A DNA stretch of 64,000 nucleotides from Candida dubliniensis CD36 (GCF_000026945.1 NC_012863.1:773501-837500); one strand, 5' to 3'; positions 1-11,977 are shown, counted from the stretch's first letter. Translations and numbers: made by a program. Notes: generated by a model not told the origin, from the sequence alone.

Positions 1-37
1 CCCCAAAAAAAAAACAAGTAAATATTCAAAATCAATA

Positions 38-1825
38 ATGTCAAAACAATTTATAAAGTTCCCCTCGAGAAGATCAACAGTATATTCTTCTAAAGGAATT
101 GTTGCTTCAACTCAACCATTAGCCAATGCTGCCGGGATAAAAATTTTAGAAAGAGGAGGAAATTGTGTTGATGCAGCAATTGCAGTTTCTGCTGCTTTAA
201 CAATCACAGAACCAGGGTCTACAGGTATTGGAGGTGATTGTTTTGCACTTTATTACAAATTGAATGATAAACTGGATCCAAAAAGTGGAGTAGTGTTAGG
301 ATTAAATGGATCAGGTAGAGCAGCACAAAATATTACACCACAAGATGTTTGGAATGAACATAACAATGGGGAATATATGTCAAGAATACCTTATACTTCT
401 GTTTTGGCAGTGACTGTTCCAGGAGCAATTGGTGGTTGGTTTGATGCTTATGAGAAATGGGGGTCAGGTAAAGTTACTTTTGAAGAAATTCTTAACCCTG
501 CTATTCAATTGGCAGAAGAAGGATTCCCTATTTCTGAATTATCTAGTCATGCATGGAGAAACAATATTCCCAAATTATTAAACCAAAACCTTGATGTGAA
601 AGAAAATCCTTTTATTCTTGAAGGTAATCGAGGACCTAATGAAGGTGAATATATAACCAATCATCAAATTGCTGAATGTCTCAAATTAATTGGGAAACAT
701 GGGAAGAAAATATTTTATGAAGGTCCAATTGCTGATGCTATTATCAAAACAACTAATGCCAGAAATCATAAATTAACACTTGATGATCTTAAGAATCATA
801 CTTCTACTATTGTTGAACCAATTCAACTTAATTTCCAGGATTATAAAGTATGGGAAATTCCACCTAATGGACATGGATTGGTTGCATTAATAGCATTGGG
901 AATAATTCAGGAACTTCATAATCTGGGTAAGATCAATTTATATGAATTGAAACACAACTCTTCACAATATTTACACATTTTAATTGAGGCTTGTAAACTT
1001 GGATTTTATGATTCAGATGAATATGTCACAGATCCAATTTTTAAAGATATTCCAATTGATGATTTATTAAGTCCTAAATATTTGAAAACTAGATCAGAAT
1101 TTATTGATTTAAATAAAATTATAGATGGTAATAAAATGAACCATGGAATTCCAGATCCAAAATTTAAATCAGATACAGTTTATCTTACTGTAAGTGATTC
1201 TAATGGAGAAGTTTGTTCATTTATAAATTCGGTTTATGAAGGATTTGGTTCTGCTATAGTAGTAGAAGATTATGGATTTTGTTTACAAAATCGAGGTAGT
1301 AATTTCAATTTAACACCAGGACAATCAAATTGTTTAGAAGGTGGTAAACGACCATATCATACAATTATCCCAGGAATGATAACTAATAATGATGGATCAT
1401 TATATGCTGGTTTTGGAAACATGGGAGGTTTTGCCCAACCAGTATGCCATGTTCAACATGTATTAAATTTGATTATATTTGGAATGACTCCACAACAACT
1501 GATTGATTCCCCCAGGTTTGTATTAAATTCTAATAATAATAATAATAATAATAATGATGATGATGAAGCTACTACCGACAGAGGACGTGGAGCTGAAGGT
1601 CCAGTTTGTACTCCAATAACAGTTGTACAGTTAGAAGAAGGTATTGAATTGGATGTAATTGAAGATTTGAAAACACTTGGACATAAAGTGGAAGTTTTGA
1701 GTGGATATGACAGAGTAACGTTTGGTAGAGCCCAAATTATTCAAAATGTTTCTAAAGATGGTAAATTAATATATGCTGGTGGTAGTGACATGAGAGGTGA
1801 TGGTGCAGCCGTGGCATTGATTTAG
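38..1825 (+). CDS. Gamma-glutamyltransferase family protein (cytosolic type)
   Basis: The 595-residue protein belongs to the gamma-glutamyltranspeptidase family of N-terminal nucleophile hydrolases, which cleave gamma-glutamyl bonds of glutathione-like substrates after autocleavage. The N-terminal signature GGNCVDAAIA and a GSTGIGGDCF motif are visible. The expected nucleophile is Thr380, in the context KSDTVYLTV. The C-terminal half has the family's GNMGGFAQP glycine motif. No signal peptide is visible (it starts MSKQFIKFPS), unlike classical secreted or vacuolar GGT such as yeast Ecm38, so I infer a cytosolic member. An AAT repeat near 1531-1553 inserts a run of nine Asn followed by acidic residues near the C terminus, probably a surface loop. 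The substrate is unknown. The start is the first ATG after an A-rich leader. Confidence 0.88.
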   Translation: MSKQFIKFPSRRSTVYSSKGIVASTQPLANAAGIKILERGGNCVDAAIAVSAALTITEPGSTGIGGDCFALYYKLNDKLDPKSGVVLGLNGSGRAAQNITPQDVWNEHNNGEYMSRIPYTSVLAVTVPGAIGGWFDAYEKWGSGKVTFEEILNPAIQLAEEGFPISELSSHAWRNNIPKLLNQNLDVKENPFILEGNRGPNEGEYITNHQIAECLKLIGKHGKKIFYEGPIADAIIKTTNARNHKLTLDDLKNHTSTIVEPIQLNFQDYKVWEIPPNGHGLVALIALGIIQELHNLGKINLYELKHNSSQYLHILIEACKLGFYDSDEYVTDPIFKDIPIDDLLSPKYLKTRSEFIDLNKIIDGNKMNHGIPDPKFKSDTVYLTVSDSNGEVCSFINSVYEGFGSAIVVEDYGFCLQNRGSNFNLTPGQSNCLEGGKRPYHTIIPGMITNNDGSLYAGFGNMGGFAQPVCHVQHVLNLIIFGMTPQQLIDSPRFVLNSNNNNNNNNDDDEATTDRGRGAEGPVCTPITVVQLEEGIELDVIEDLKTLGHKVEVLSGYDRVTFGRAQIIQNVSKDGKLIYAGGSDMRGDGAAVALI

Positions 1826-1870
1826 ATAAGGTTAGCCTTACCTGTGAATGAGTTATTATTACGTTATATG

Positions 1871-1871
<1 letters not shown>

Positions 1872-1912
<41 letters not shown>
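1872..1912. repeat. TG dinucleotide microsatellite
   Basis: About 20 uninterrupted TG units lie about 50 bases after the gamma-glutamyltransferase stop codon. The tract is probably length-variable between strains. Confidence 0.95.
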
Positions 1913-1913
<1 letters not shown>

Positions 1914-2010
1914 GATGATAACATCTACCAATATCAATTGATTTTGTTAATAAAAATTTTCATATAAAATTGCTTCCTACTACTAATACGCTGAACTATA
2001 CAATAATAAC

Positions 2011-2270
2011 TTACATTTCTCTTAATATTTGATTATCAGCACCGACATTTTCTTCATCCAAATTAGCATCACTTGCATTGTAAAGATCATCTGTATCATA
2101 ATTGGAGATAATCTCTTCTGTTCATGAAGATAACGATTAGGATAGTTTCCTTTCCAATACAGATCAAACGAGAAGAGAAGAACGTTTTGAATATCTCCAT
2201 TAATGGTTTATTAAAAATCGTTAAGTTCTAATAAAAATCCCTTAATTGATTTCAATGCTGTTCTCATATC
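2011..2270 (-). pseudogene. Possible remnant of a protein-coding gene with in-frame stops and a frameshift
   Basis: Read on the minus strand, one frame gives non-repetitive protein-like sequence containing RTALKSIKGFLLELND. Two consecutive stops (TAA TAA at 2208-2213) follow, then the same frame continues with NGDIQNVLLF and YWKGNYPNRYLHEQ. After a frame change near 2120 a second frame gives an acidic tail with DTDDLYNASDANLDEENV, ending at a stop at 2011-2013. The composition differs clearly from the surrounding microsatellites. I do not recognise the family. Chance is possible, but the join of two informative frames looks like decay. Confidence 0.35.
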
Positions 2271-2396
2271 AAAAAAAAAAAAAAAAATAATTAATTTGAA
2301 AAAAAAAAAGGCATTTTTTTTATTTGTTAAAGAATAAGATTAACACCAAAGTTTATACTATCTCTCTATCTCTACATAGGTTAAATTCATTAATAC

Positions 2397-2429
<33 letters not shown>

Positions 2430-4904
2430 GATTATGATTAAATTGCATTATTAGATTAAGTTAATGAGAATAACATATCTATTATACACTTAAAAAATTG
2501 CAAAAACAAAACAAAAGAAGAAGAAAAAAAAAAAAAAGGCGCCTCTTCATTAGTGTTGATCAGTCTTACAAACGTTTTTTTTTTTTATTGGGGGGGTGGG
2601 TCCCCAGTTCAGTTCAGTCCAGTAATGTTATTTACGATGTTGGATGGATGGATGGATGGAGTAAGAAGGGGTAAAAGAGGATGGAGATGACAAAAAAAAA
2701 AAAAAACAGATTCATGTCATTTGGAGGAGAATGTCAAAAATGTAACAGATTAATATTTTGTTAGGATTGAAAACGCGGATCCTTTATCCAAATAATAATA
2801 ATAATAATAAAATAGAAAAAAAAAACGCCTCATGATAATAATAATAATAATAATTATTAGATCAAGATTTATGTAAACAAATCTCTGCAATTAATCGCTT
2901 GACATATTTTTGGGTAAGAACCTTCTGATTCTAAATATTTGGAATTTTTTTTTTTTGTGATTTCTTATCTTTAATTTCTTGTATACCAAAAGAAGAAGAA
3001 GAAGAAGAAGAAGGTTCAAACGTCGAAAGTAAAAAAGAAAAGGACAAGTTTTTATTGATGTACATTGGTATAATCCAATTTAATTCAATAGCCTTGACAG
3101 TTACGAATAGCCTATTACTATTATTATTACTATTATTATTATTATGTTCGTCTAAATTTTATTGACGAGGATTAAAGAACTAAGAAAAAAAATTAACCCC
3201 CCCCCCCCTATCCCCCTCCGGAAAGCAAATAAAATTAAAAAAATTCCGCGTATCACAAATGGGAAGTTCATTAAAATTTGAACCCTTTGTACCATTTTGA
3301 TTAATACAAATATACAATTTAATACTTCTTGTTTTGTAATAATAATCAAAAACAATATTTAATATTATCGACCAAATAACATTATTCAAACACACATACA
3401 CACATACACACATACACAAAGTAATAAAAAAAGAAAAAAAAAAGGATTGAGAGTTAAAAATAGCCTAAAATATTAGCGACTTACATTGTATAACCAATAA
3501 CAGGATAATAGGGCGAAGAATATAATATTTTTAATACATAACCATATCTATAATATATGTTTCTTGTCTTTCCCTGTATATATATATATGTGTGTGTATG
3601 TCTCCAACAAAGCAAATAATTCACAATACAATAAAACCAGAATGTTTGAAAAATGCTTTTCTAAAAAAAAAAACAAAATATGATAATATCTATTATTTAA
3701 CCAAATTTTAAGAATTTTATTTAAAAAAAAAAACCCATTCTTTTGTCAAGTAAAATTGCGTTTCTACTCTGTTTCTTTTATTAACTGAATTGATAAAGTT
3801 AACATGATTAAGAAATCAAATCAACAATTCAATATCCAGTGTTACTAATAATAAAAAAAAAAAATTTTCAGAAACGAAAACGAAAACGAAACAAGAAAAT
3901 TTTTTTTTTTTTTTTTTATCTTTTATATATTTAGACGACAAGCATCAATAAATAATTTGTTAATGGAAAAAGTGAAAAAATCAAAAATCAAAAATGGGGT
4001 CATAATTAATTGATTGATTAGCTGTATATGTAACTCTATTATCAATGGGGTTGAAAACAAACAATAAGCTTTTTGCAAAAAAAAACAAAAAAAACAAAAA
4101 ACAAAAAAGGGTAAACTTACAAAATACTACGGGGTTCACAACAACAACAACAACAACAAGCAGTTTATAGGATATTTTCAAATTAATCTTATTTTCCTTT
4201 ATAAAGTCATTTGATGCAATATATTGATATACATATATATATATATTAAACTAGAATAATTATTAATATTTATTAACATGAGACTTTAATACCAATATTT
4301 TTTTATTTTTTATGTTATGTTTTTTTTTACGAGAATGAGTCGGGCAGATACATTTCGATCTGGCAGATTTTTTGTGATAATATCTCTAATGCAAGGCAAA
4401 TCCTTGAAACCCCCCAAAAAAAAAAAAAAAAAGAAAATGAATTTGCAAGAAGCAAAGCAGAGCAAAGCAAAGCAAAGCAAAAACAAAAAAAGAAGAATTA
4501 TCCAAAGGATTGGCGAAGTTCTTTAAAATAAAAGAAAGACTCTAATTTTTTTTTTTGGGGAATGTTACAACTTTTGTTTTGTTTATTCTATTGTATTAAG
4601 ATCAAGACTTTTTTCTTTCTTTCTTTCTTTCTTTCTTTTGGAACAAATTTAAAGTTTCTCGTCAGAAGTAATCATTAATTATTAATTATTAATTATTAAC
4701 ACAAAGAAATCAACAATAATAATAAATTAAAATCAAAATTCAATAAACAAAATTGTTTCAAAATAAAATTTTTTTTTTTCTTCATTCAAAACATTTATCT
4801 ATCTCCTTCCCAAAAAAACAAAAGTAGAACAAAGAAGTATTAAATTGGTTTTATTATTGTTTTCAAATAGTTTGTATATGTTTTTAGTTAATATGCGCAT
4901 TTGC

Positions 4905-4948
<44 letters not shown>

Positions 4949-5586
4949 TTTGCAATTTAAATTTGTGTAAGTATTTGCAGTCTCTCTCTTTGACACATAC
5001 GCACACACATATGCACACACACACACACATGCACACGCACACGCACACGCACTCTCTCTCTTTCTGAACCCTTAACAAAACAACCAAAACCCGCAGGGTC
5101 CCTTATGTCTTCTTGTTGTTGTTGTTGTTACACCATATCCCCCCCTCCCCCTATTCTAGAAATGACCTACATTTATATATATATATACATTCTTTCTTTC
5201 TTTCTTTTCTTTATTGTCTTCAATTCAGCGGGATTGAATTCCCATTCTTTAGAAATTTTGACCAAATATGTTCAAATCATTAACTTAACTTAACTTAACT
5301 TATTCTCCCTTTTGATTTCTCTATCTTTTTTTAACATTTAACATTTAATCTTTTTCTTTTTTTTTTTTTGATGCATTAATAGATTGCAATACCGATTTTC
5401 TTTTATATATTTTTACCAAATATGGGAAATTCATTTTATCTTTTTTTTTTTTTTAATTTTGTCATTATAAGGCGTGTTTTGGTTTTGGTTTTGGTTTTGG
5501 TTTTTTTTCGTTTAAATGCAAGAATCTTAACTTTTTCGTTTTTTGCATTATTATTCGGGTTTAATGCATAATGTGATACTTCAATA

Positions 5587-5633
5587 ACCCTACCCTATCC
5601 TACCCTATCCTATCCTACCCTATCCTATCCTAC
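5587..5633. repeat. TACCCTATCC-type tandem repeat
   Basis: A 5-mer based array alternates TACCC and TATCC units over about 47 bases. It is strongly pyrimidine-biased on the plus strand and lies about 540 bases before the RBT1-like start. Confidence 0.85.
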
Positions 5634-6008
5634 ACTATTCTTTGACACAGCATCTTTGTTTCCATTAATGTTCAATTTGTTTTAGAAACAAAAAAAAAAT
5701 GACCTACGCCAAATATTGTCCAATGCTTTGTTTTTGTTTTTGTAATACTAAACAACTAAACATTTTTACAAGAATGTTCTTTTTTTCATATTTTACACAA
5801 AACAATGCTTTTACCATTTTTTTGTTTTAAGTTCTACTTTGGAATGTTAACATTTCCGTTTCTTCTTTCATTTCCAATTCTATTTCTATTTTTATTTCTA
5901 TTTCTATTTGTTTTACATTTCAGATCTTGTAAGACTTTTCACCCGTTGATTCCATCAATTCATGATTTCAATTATTTCTGCTTTAAAAAAAAAAACAAAA
6001 ACAAAAAC

Positions 6009-6016
6009 TATAAATA
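6009..6016 (+). promoter_or_regulatory. TATA box of the RBT1-like gene
   Basis: A perfect TATAAATA lies 163 bases before the ATG. The paralogue at 12152 has the same octamer 174 bases before its ATG, also just after an A-rich run, which supports its use. Confidence 0.55.
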
Positions 6017-6124
6017 AAGGTAAGTTTTACCGGATTTTTTTTGGGGATCTATCAATTATCTTATCTTTCTTTCTTTCTTTCTTTCAGTCATTTATCAAGA
6101 TCAAACAAAATACAAATCTCGTAT

Positions 6125-6138
6125 TAGTCATTCGCTTT
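6125..6138 (+). promoter_or_regulatory. Shared 5' leader motif TAGTCATTCGCTTT, copy 1
   Basis: This 14-base motif is identical to one at 12124-12137, just upstream of the second wall-protein gene. Each lies within 50 bases of the ATG, so it is in the 5' UTR. It may be duplication homology or a translation or mRNA-level element. Confidence 0.5.
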
Positions 6139-6171
6139 ATTAATTTTTTTTTTTTTTTTTATTAATCAATT

Positions 6172-8325
6172 ATGAGATTTGCAACTGCCCAACTCGCTGC
6201 CCTCGCTTATTATATTTTATCCACTGAAGCCACTTTCCCATTATTGGGTGATATCTTTGATTGTATCCCACACAACACTCCTCCAGTTTGTAGTGAATTG
6301 AATCTTTATCATGATACTTCTGCTTCTATCAATGGTTCTCAAAACAACAAAAACAAAAGAGATGTTGAAAAAAGAACTTTTGGAAATTTTGGATTTAATT
6401 CTGGGGTCAATGCTGCATTCGTCGTGTCTGGTGCCAAAAAATTATCTGATGGTTCTTATGGTATTGATTGTAATTTTAAAAGTGATTCATCGGTTCAATT
6501 AAATCTGGCTTTTGGGAAAAAAATTAAACAATTAAGTGTTACTGGTACTGGATATTCTGATATTGATTTATTAGGACATGTTGCTAATCCATTTGAATGG
6601 TCAGCTTCTTTTAAAATTAAAGCAGAAATTATTAAAGGAAAATGTTGTCTTCCATCCGGTTTTAAAATTATTACTGATTTTGAAAGTAATTGTCCTGAAT
6701 TTGATGCCATTAAACAAATTTTTGGTACTTCTCAAATAATTTATAAAGTTAATGCTATTTCTCATGCTATTGGTACTTTTGATGCTTCTGCTTTATTTAA
6801 TGCTCAACTCAATGCTTTCCCAGTTAAAAGAGAATTAAATGAATTTGAAGAATTAAATAATAATAATGGTATTACTCATAGTAAAAGAACTTTAGGTTTA
6901 CTTTTAAATTTGCTTAAGAAAGTTACTGGTGGATGTGATACTTTACAACAATTTTGTTGGGATTGTCAATGTGATACCCCATCTGTATCAACTACCATCG
7001 TAAGCACTTCTTCAGCCCCAGAAACCTCCACCACCCCAGAATCTAGTGTTCCAGAAACCACCATTGTCACCACTTCATCTGCTCCAGAAACCACTCCAGA
7101 ATCATCAGCTCCAGAAACCACCACCACCACCACCCCAGAATCATCAGCTCCAGAAACCACCACCACCACCACCCCAGAATCTAGTGCCCCAGAAACCACT
7201 CCAGTTTCTTCAAGTGTTGATTCTACTTCTGTCACTTCTGTTCCAGAATCATCTGCCCCAGAAACCACTCCAGTTTCTTCAAATGTTGATTCTACTTCTG
7301 TCACTTCTGTTCCAGAATCATCTGCCCCAGAATCATCAGCTCCAGAAACTGAAACTTCTCCAATTGTTCAATTATCTACTACTACTGCACAAACTACAAC
7401 TGTTATTACTGTTACTTCATGTTCTAACAATGCATGTAGCAAAACTAAAGTAACAACTGGTGTTGTTGTTGTCACTTCTGAAGACACTATTTATACTACT
7501 TTCTGTCCATTAACTGAAACTACTCCAGTTACTTCAAATGTTGATTCTACTGCTGAAACTTCTGCTCCAGAATCTAGTGTTCCAGAAACCACTGCTGAAT
7601 CTACTACCCCAGAATCTACTGCTCCAGAATCTACTGTTCCAGAAACCACTGCTGAATCCACTACCCCAGAATCTACTGCTCCAGAATCTACTGCTGAATC
7701 TACTACCCCAGAATCTACTGCTCCAGAAACTGAAACTTCTCCAACTGTTCAATTCTCTACTACTACTGCACAAACTACAACTGTTCTCACTGTTACTTCA
7801 TGTTCCAACAATGCATGCAGTGAATCTGAAGTCACTACTGGTGTTGTTGTTATTACAACTGAAGATACTATTTACACTACCTTCTGTCCATTAACTGAAA
7901 CTACCACAGCTACAGAATCATCAACTCCATCTGTTGAAACCACTCCAATTGCTCCAGAATCATCAGCTCCAGCTTCCGAATCAGTTCCTGTCACTGAAAG
8001 TTCTTCAGTTGCCCCAATTGCTGAAACCACTCCAGTTTCCCCAGTTGCTCCAAATGCTGAATCTACTCCAGTTGCTCCAAATGCTGAATCAACTCCAGTT
8101 GCTGAAACCACTCCAATTGCTCCTACTACTGCTCCAGAAACTAGTGCTATCGTCTCTACGACTGAAGGTACTATTCCAACTACATTAGAATCAATTTCTA
8201 TTATTCAATCATCAGCTAATTCTTCATACACTATTGCTCCAGTTTCTTCATTTGAAGGTGCTGGTAATAACATGAGATTGACTTATGGTGCTGCTATTGT
8301 TGGTCTTGCTGCATTATTGATCTAA
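6172..8325 (+). CDS. RBT1: RBT1/HWP1-family GPI-anchored cell-wall adhesin with N-terminal Flo11-type domain
   Basis: This 717-residue protein has a signal peptide at about 1-20. A globular region at about 69-218 has the pattern of the Flo11-type adhesin domain (VSGAKKLSDGSYGIDC, GYSDIDLLGHVANPFEW). A Cys-rich tail follows at 253-268 (GGCDTLQQFCWDCQCD), then a Ser/Thr/Pro/Glu stalk. Two flocculin type-3 repeats (TSCSNNACS...YTTFCPLTE) lie near 408-449 and 536-577. The C terminus is a GPI signal: small residues EGAGNN, then a hydrophobic tail. KR dipeptides at 62-63, 67-68, 219-220 and 238-239 bracket the adhesin domain, suggesting Kex2 processing. The architecture and length match C. albicans Rbt1, a hypha-induced wall protein in adhesion and biofilm. 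It could instead be named as another HWP1-family member. Confidence 0.85.
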   Translation: MRFATAQLAALAYYILSTEATFPLLGDIFDCIPHNTPPVCSELNLYHDTSASINGSQNNKNKRDVEKRTFGNFGFNSGVNAAFVVSGAKKLSDGSYGIDCNFKSDSSVQLNLAFGKKIKQLSVTGTGYSDIDLLGHVANPFEWSASFKIKAEIIKGKCCLPSGFKIITDFESNCPEFDAIKQIFGTSQIIYKVNAISHAIGTFDASALFNAQLNAFPVKRELNEFEELNNNNGITHSKRTLGLLLNLLKKVTGGCDTLQQFCWDCQCDTPSVSTTIVSTSSAPETSTTPESSVPETTIVTTSSAPETTPESSAPETTTTTTPESSAPETTTTTTPESSAPETTPVSSSVDSTSVTSVPESSAPETTPVSSNVDSTSVTSVPESSAPESSAPETETSPIVQLSTTTAQTTTVITVTSCSNNACSKTKVTTGVVVVTSEDTIYTTFCPLTETTPVTSNVDSTAETSAPESSVPETTAESTTPESTAPESTVPETTAESTTPESTAPESTAESTTPESTAPETETSPTVQFSTTTAQTTTVLTVTSCSNNACSESEVTTGVVVITTEDTIYTTFCPLTETTTATESSTPSVETTPIAPESSAPASESVPVTESSSVAPIAETTPVSPVAPNAESTPVAPNAESTPVAETTPIAPTTAPETSAIVSTTEGTIPTTLESISIIQSSANSSYTIAPVSSFEGAGNNMRLTYGAAIVGLAALLI

Positions 8326-8434
8326 TGGTAATGCTAATTACTGATACTGATTCAAATCTGTTTTTCCTTTCTGTTTCTTTCTTGTTCTTTCTGTTTCTTG
8401 TTGTTATGATTTCTACTTAATTACATTTTCGATA

Positions 8435-8614
8435 TTTCGGTTTTCAATATTATTACAATTATTTTATTGGATATATTTACTTTGTTTTTTTTTTTTTTTT
8501 GGTACATGATAAAAAAAAAAAGTTAGTGCTTCTTTCTTTTTTGTTTTTAAGAATTGTTTTATTTGAATTTTATAATTTCTTCTATTTGTTCTATTTTTCA
8601 TTTTCGGTGTATAG
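8435..8614 (+). promoter_or_regulatory. 3' UTR region with two motifs conserved between the two wall-protein genes
   Basis: TTTCGGTTTTCAATA at 8435-8449 and ATTTTCGGTGTATAG at 8600-8614 both have counterparts after the second gene (16765-16779 and 16894-16908). The second motif has a further relative at 22015-22028. They may act in mRNA 3' processing or stability, or may simply be duplication homology. Confidence 0.4.
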
Positions 8615-8797
8615 ATTACAACTTACAATAAATACCCTGTTTTCTTTTTCTTTTTCTTTTTCTTTTTCTTTCTTGAAAGAAAGAAAGGCATTTTACTTGT
8701 TATTTGTGTAATATATGTTTAAAAAAAAAAAACTAATAAAGTAATATACTAAAGAGAATGGTGAAAATATCAGTAGGTACCGTAATGATGATAATAT

Positions 8798-8827
8798 TAA
8801 AGTTAAAGTTAAAGTTAAAGTTAAAGT
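8798..8827. repeat. AGTTAA hexamer tandem repeat
   Basis: Five consecutive six-base units lie downstream of the RBT1-like gene, in non-coding sequence. Confidence 0.9.
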
Positions 8828-11800
8828 TTTGGGCGGTTCAAGTACTAGAGAGATCTCGAAAAAAAAAAAATAAATAGATAATAATAATAATAATAATATT
8901 GCAAATCTTTTTTTTTTTTAAGATATATACAGAGAGAGAGAGAGAACAACCCAGAAATTCTTTCACCCCCTACCACACACACTTCTTTCACACTTCTTTC
9001 ACACTTCTTTCACACTTCTTTACAATAATAAAACTATCAATGATAAATAATAGACAATTTTTTACCTTATTATCTTTCATTGTTATATCATGATTAACTA
9101 GAGAATTTGCAATTTTCAAAATCACATGTCTTGTAATTGACATGTTTGGACATCCGAGGTACAACATTATGGACGAATATTCTCTTTTTTTTATTTTTTT
9201 TTTTCTAATAATAGAACACCCACCCATTCACCCACCCATTCATCCATCCAGCAGTTTTAGTTTCAGTTTTAGTTTTAGTTTTTTACTGTATACTTCAACC
9301 ATACTGGTCAGTATTAAATAGTACGATTATTAGATAACGTTGACGGTATCAATAGTTTGGATTAACTGAAACAAACAATATAGGTTTTTTTTTTCTTATT
9401 GTGTACTGGAATGTATAAATATTAGGGGAAACAAATATTAATTATTTCAACAATTGGCAAAACACGTTAAACTGAATAAAAAAAACAACCCAATGTATGC
9501 ATAACGGGCTTTATGCAATGTTACTATTTTTGTGTGTGTGTGTGTGTCTACATATATGCGTGTGTGCATATGCATGTGCATGTGCATGTGCGTGTGCGTG
9601 TGTTTGAACCCCCTCCTCTATTGTTGTTAACGTTGGATTAATCAACAAGTGGAGGAGGAGGAGTGCCCCCCCCTCCCCGACTCGTCTAAACTTTGACGAG
9701 CTTTTGACAGCAAATGAATGAACAGAATTTAGACTCTTATATCCTTGTTTTCCTTTTTCTTTTCTGTAGTAAGACAACTATTCTTACAACATCTGAAAAT
9801 GGGAATTTCCCAACTTCGTATTACTAAGATATCAATAATTTAAAACCTTACCCCAATCATAAAATTTCCTACTAAACCATTGGAACGTTAATTTACCAAG
9901 ATTGTGCAGGATTAAGTTGCAATTAATACTATCTATCTAAATCTAAATTGCCCAGTTACATATATTATCCTATCCATTACGAAGAACATGGCCAACCACA
10001 ATAAAACACCAATTACGTACTATATATTTTCTGGAACTATCCAATAAATCTCCATCATCATGAGGTTTTTTAAAAAAACAAAGAAATGTTTTCAGAAATC
10101 CGTGGTGCACAAAACTATACATAAAAAAAGTGATGTTTACAGATATTGCAGACTAATGAATGAATATGGCTCAACTCTGTGAAAAAAAAAACTACCTCAC
10201 TATTTGAACTCGACTGCAAAACAAAAAAGAATAACATATAATGGTTATAATTGGTTTTCCTCTGTTTACATAACACTAACATTTCTGTATCCACAAAAAA
10301 TATGTACTTTTTATAATTCATATTGTTTGAGAGATGCATTTATTATTCAAAATTATGGTACTATCTATTGAAAATTGATAATTAGAATTCCTTCTCTAGA
10401 ACTTTCTTAATAGTAAGATAAATTGAAGCATAACCTGAGTTCCATTTATGATGAGATTAATCGAGCTATATAAAAAAAAAAATAAAATAATAATTATCTT
10501 GGAGAAGAAATTCAAACCTATGTAAGCCTAATAATAATAACTTGGTAACTTGTAAGGCAGTATAATTTATATTTTTGTCCTTTTGACAAATACGGTTATT
10601 ATACACTCTCTATTGTTGATATAATGAATAGTGCATAATCTCGGAGAAATTGAGTTTTGCAATTATTCCACAAGGAATGATATCTAAAATTTCAAACTTC
10701 AAACATCATATATCAAAAGTGAAACAGAAATCCTTCAATTATAGGTCATTGTTCAAATTGCCTTATTTCTGTTAAAGAAACCCTCGTCTACTTTCCAGTT
10801 GTTTTGGATATTTTTACGATCAAAAAAAAATAAAAAGAACCTGCAAATACACCATGGAGCTATAACAGATATACCACATCACCTCTCTACAATCCATTAC
10901 TTGAAAGGAAAAGGAGAATATCCCGATTGTCAAATTAATCACTCCACGGAGATCCAATTCTCCAAGATCAAACATTGTATGTTCTTTTTTCTCGATAAAT
11001 TAATTTCATCTTACCAAACCATCGTCAATAAACAATATGTTGTAAAATATTTCGGAATTACTGCTAAACATTACCTCTATTGTTCTTAAAATAACATTGT
11101 TTCAATTGTTAAACACTTCAAGGCATAATTAATTATTCCATTTATTATCTTTCAATGTAAGATATCTCAGCCACACGGCAATTTGCCAACTTCATCTTTC
11201 TTATCTTTTTTTTTTTTTTTTCAGATCCCTGACTAGGCTCATCTTATCGTGTTTACATTATTGTTTCTTTCCTTAGCCTTGAAATCAAACAATGACAATA
11301 GAAAAATTTCTTTTTTTTTCTATTATATTTCAACCAAAAAAAATTCAATCAGGAGAGAAATGTAACGTCACATTTCCAAGAATGAAATTTTCCGAAAGCC
11401 ATAATTTTTCCTTTAAATGAAATTATGGGGGGTTTTTCTTTCTTTCTTTTTTTTTTCAATTACTTGAAAAACTTCATATTGGTTAAAATAAGTACTAAAT
11501 TACCTCTTACATTGGTGATGAGAGGGTCAACAATTCTGTTTTGAGTAATAGGAAGTAACAAAATCAGTTTTTTTTTTTTTTTTTTTTGATTCTCAATAAA
11601 GGCAAAGGGTTTAAGGCAACCCGTATTACTTTCTTTTTTTTTTGCCCTGTAAAATATTCTCATTCTTGATATATTAACGTTTACAAGACTAAAATTTTAG
11701 TTTGTCCCCTAAATTTTTTTTTTTTTTTGCAACAATAAAAACACAATAATCTAAATCATATTATATATTTTTACCATCCAATCAACAATTCTTGTTATAC

Positions 11801-11977
11801 ACAAAAATTAGGCATTCATTTCCTTTTGAGTTGAAACTTTCATCTTTTGTATATGATGAAAGGTTTTTTTTTTTTTTTTTTTTTTTTTCAAACCCTGTTT
11901 CTTTTGCCGTGGATTTCCAACATTCCAAGATTTCCAAAAAAAAAGCACGATCAACTTTGTTTTTCAAAAAAAAAAAG

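Larger units (their letters stand above)
1826..6171. other. 4.3-kb intergenic region rich in simple repeats, upstream of the RBT1-like gene
   Basis: No intact gene is seen. The sequence is dominated by simple repeats: ATT near 2396-2429, a C12 run at 3197-3208, TTTC near 4910-4950, a CA/CG-rich alternating stretch near 4995-5055, and many poly(A)/poly(T) tracts. A decayed reading frame lies at 2011-2270 on the minus strand. The length and the T-rich leader just before 6172 fit the long promoters of hypha-regulated wall-protein genes; that regulatory role is inference. ORFs here are low-complexity translations of repeats and are not called. Confidence 0.7.

Noticed and set aside
6966..7304. 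Minus-strand open frame of 112 codons inside the RBT1-like gene, and many similar frames in both wall-protein genes
   Set aside because: They are antisense or out-of-frame shadows of Ser/Thr repeats.
9511..9600. Alternating TG/CA tract looked at as a possible transposon or telomere-like end
   Set aside because: It is ordinary dinucleotide repeat with interruptions; no terminal repeats or element genes are nearby.
10799..11089. 96-codon plus-strand ORF in the 8326-12151 gap
   Set aside because: No domain, atypical composition and no promoter context; probably chance.
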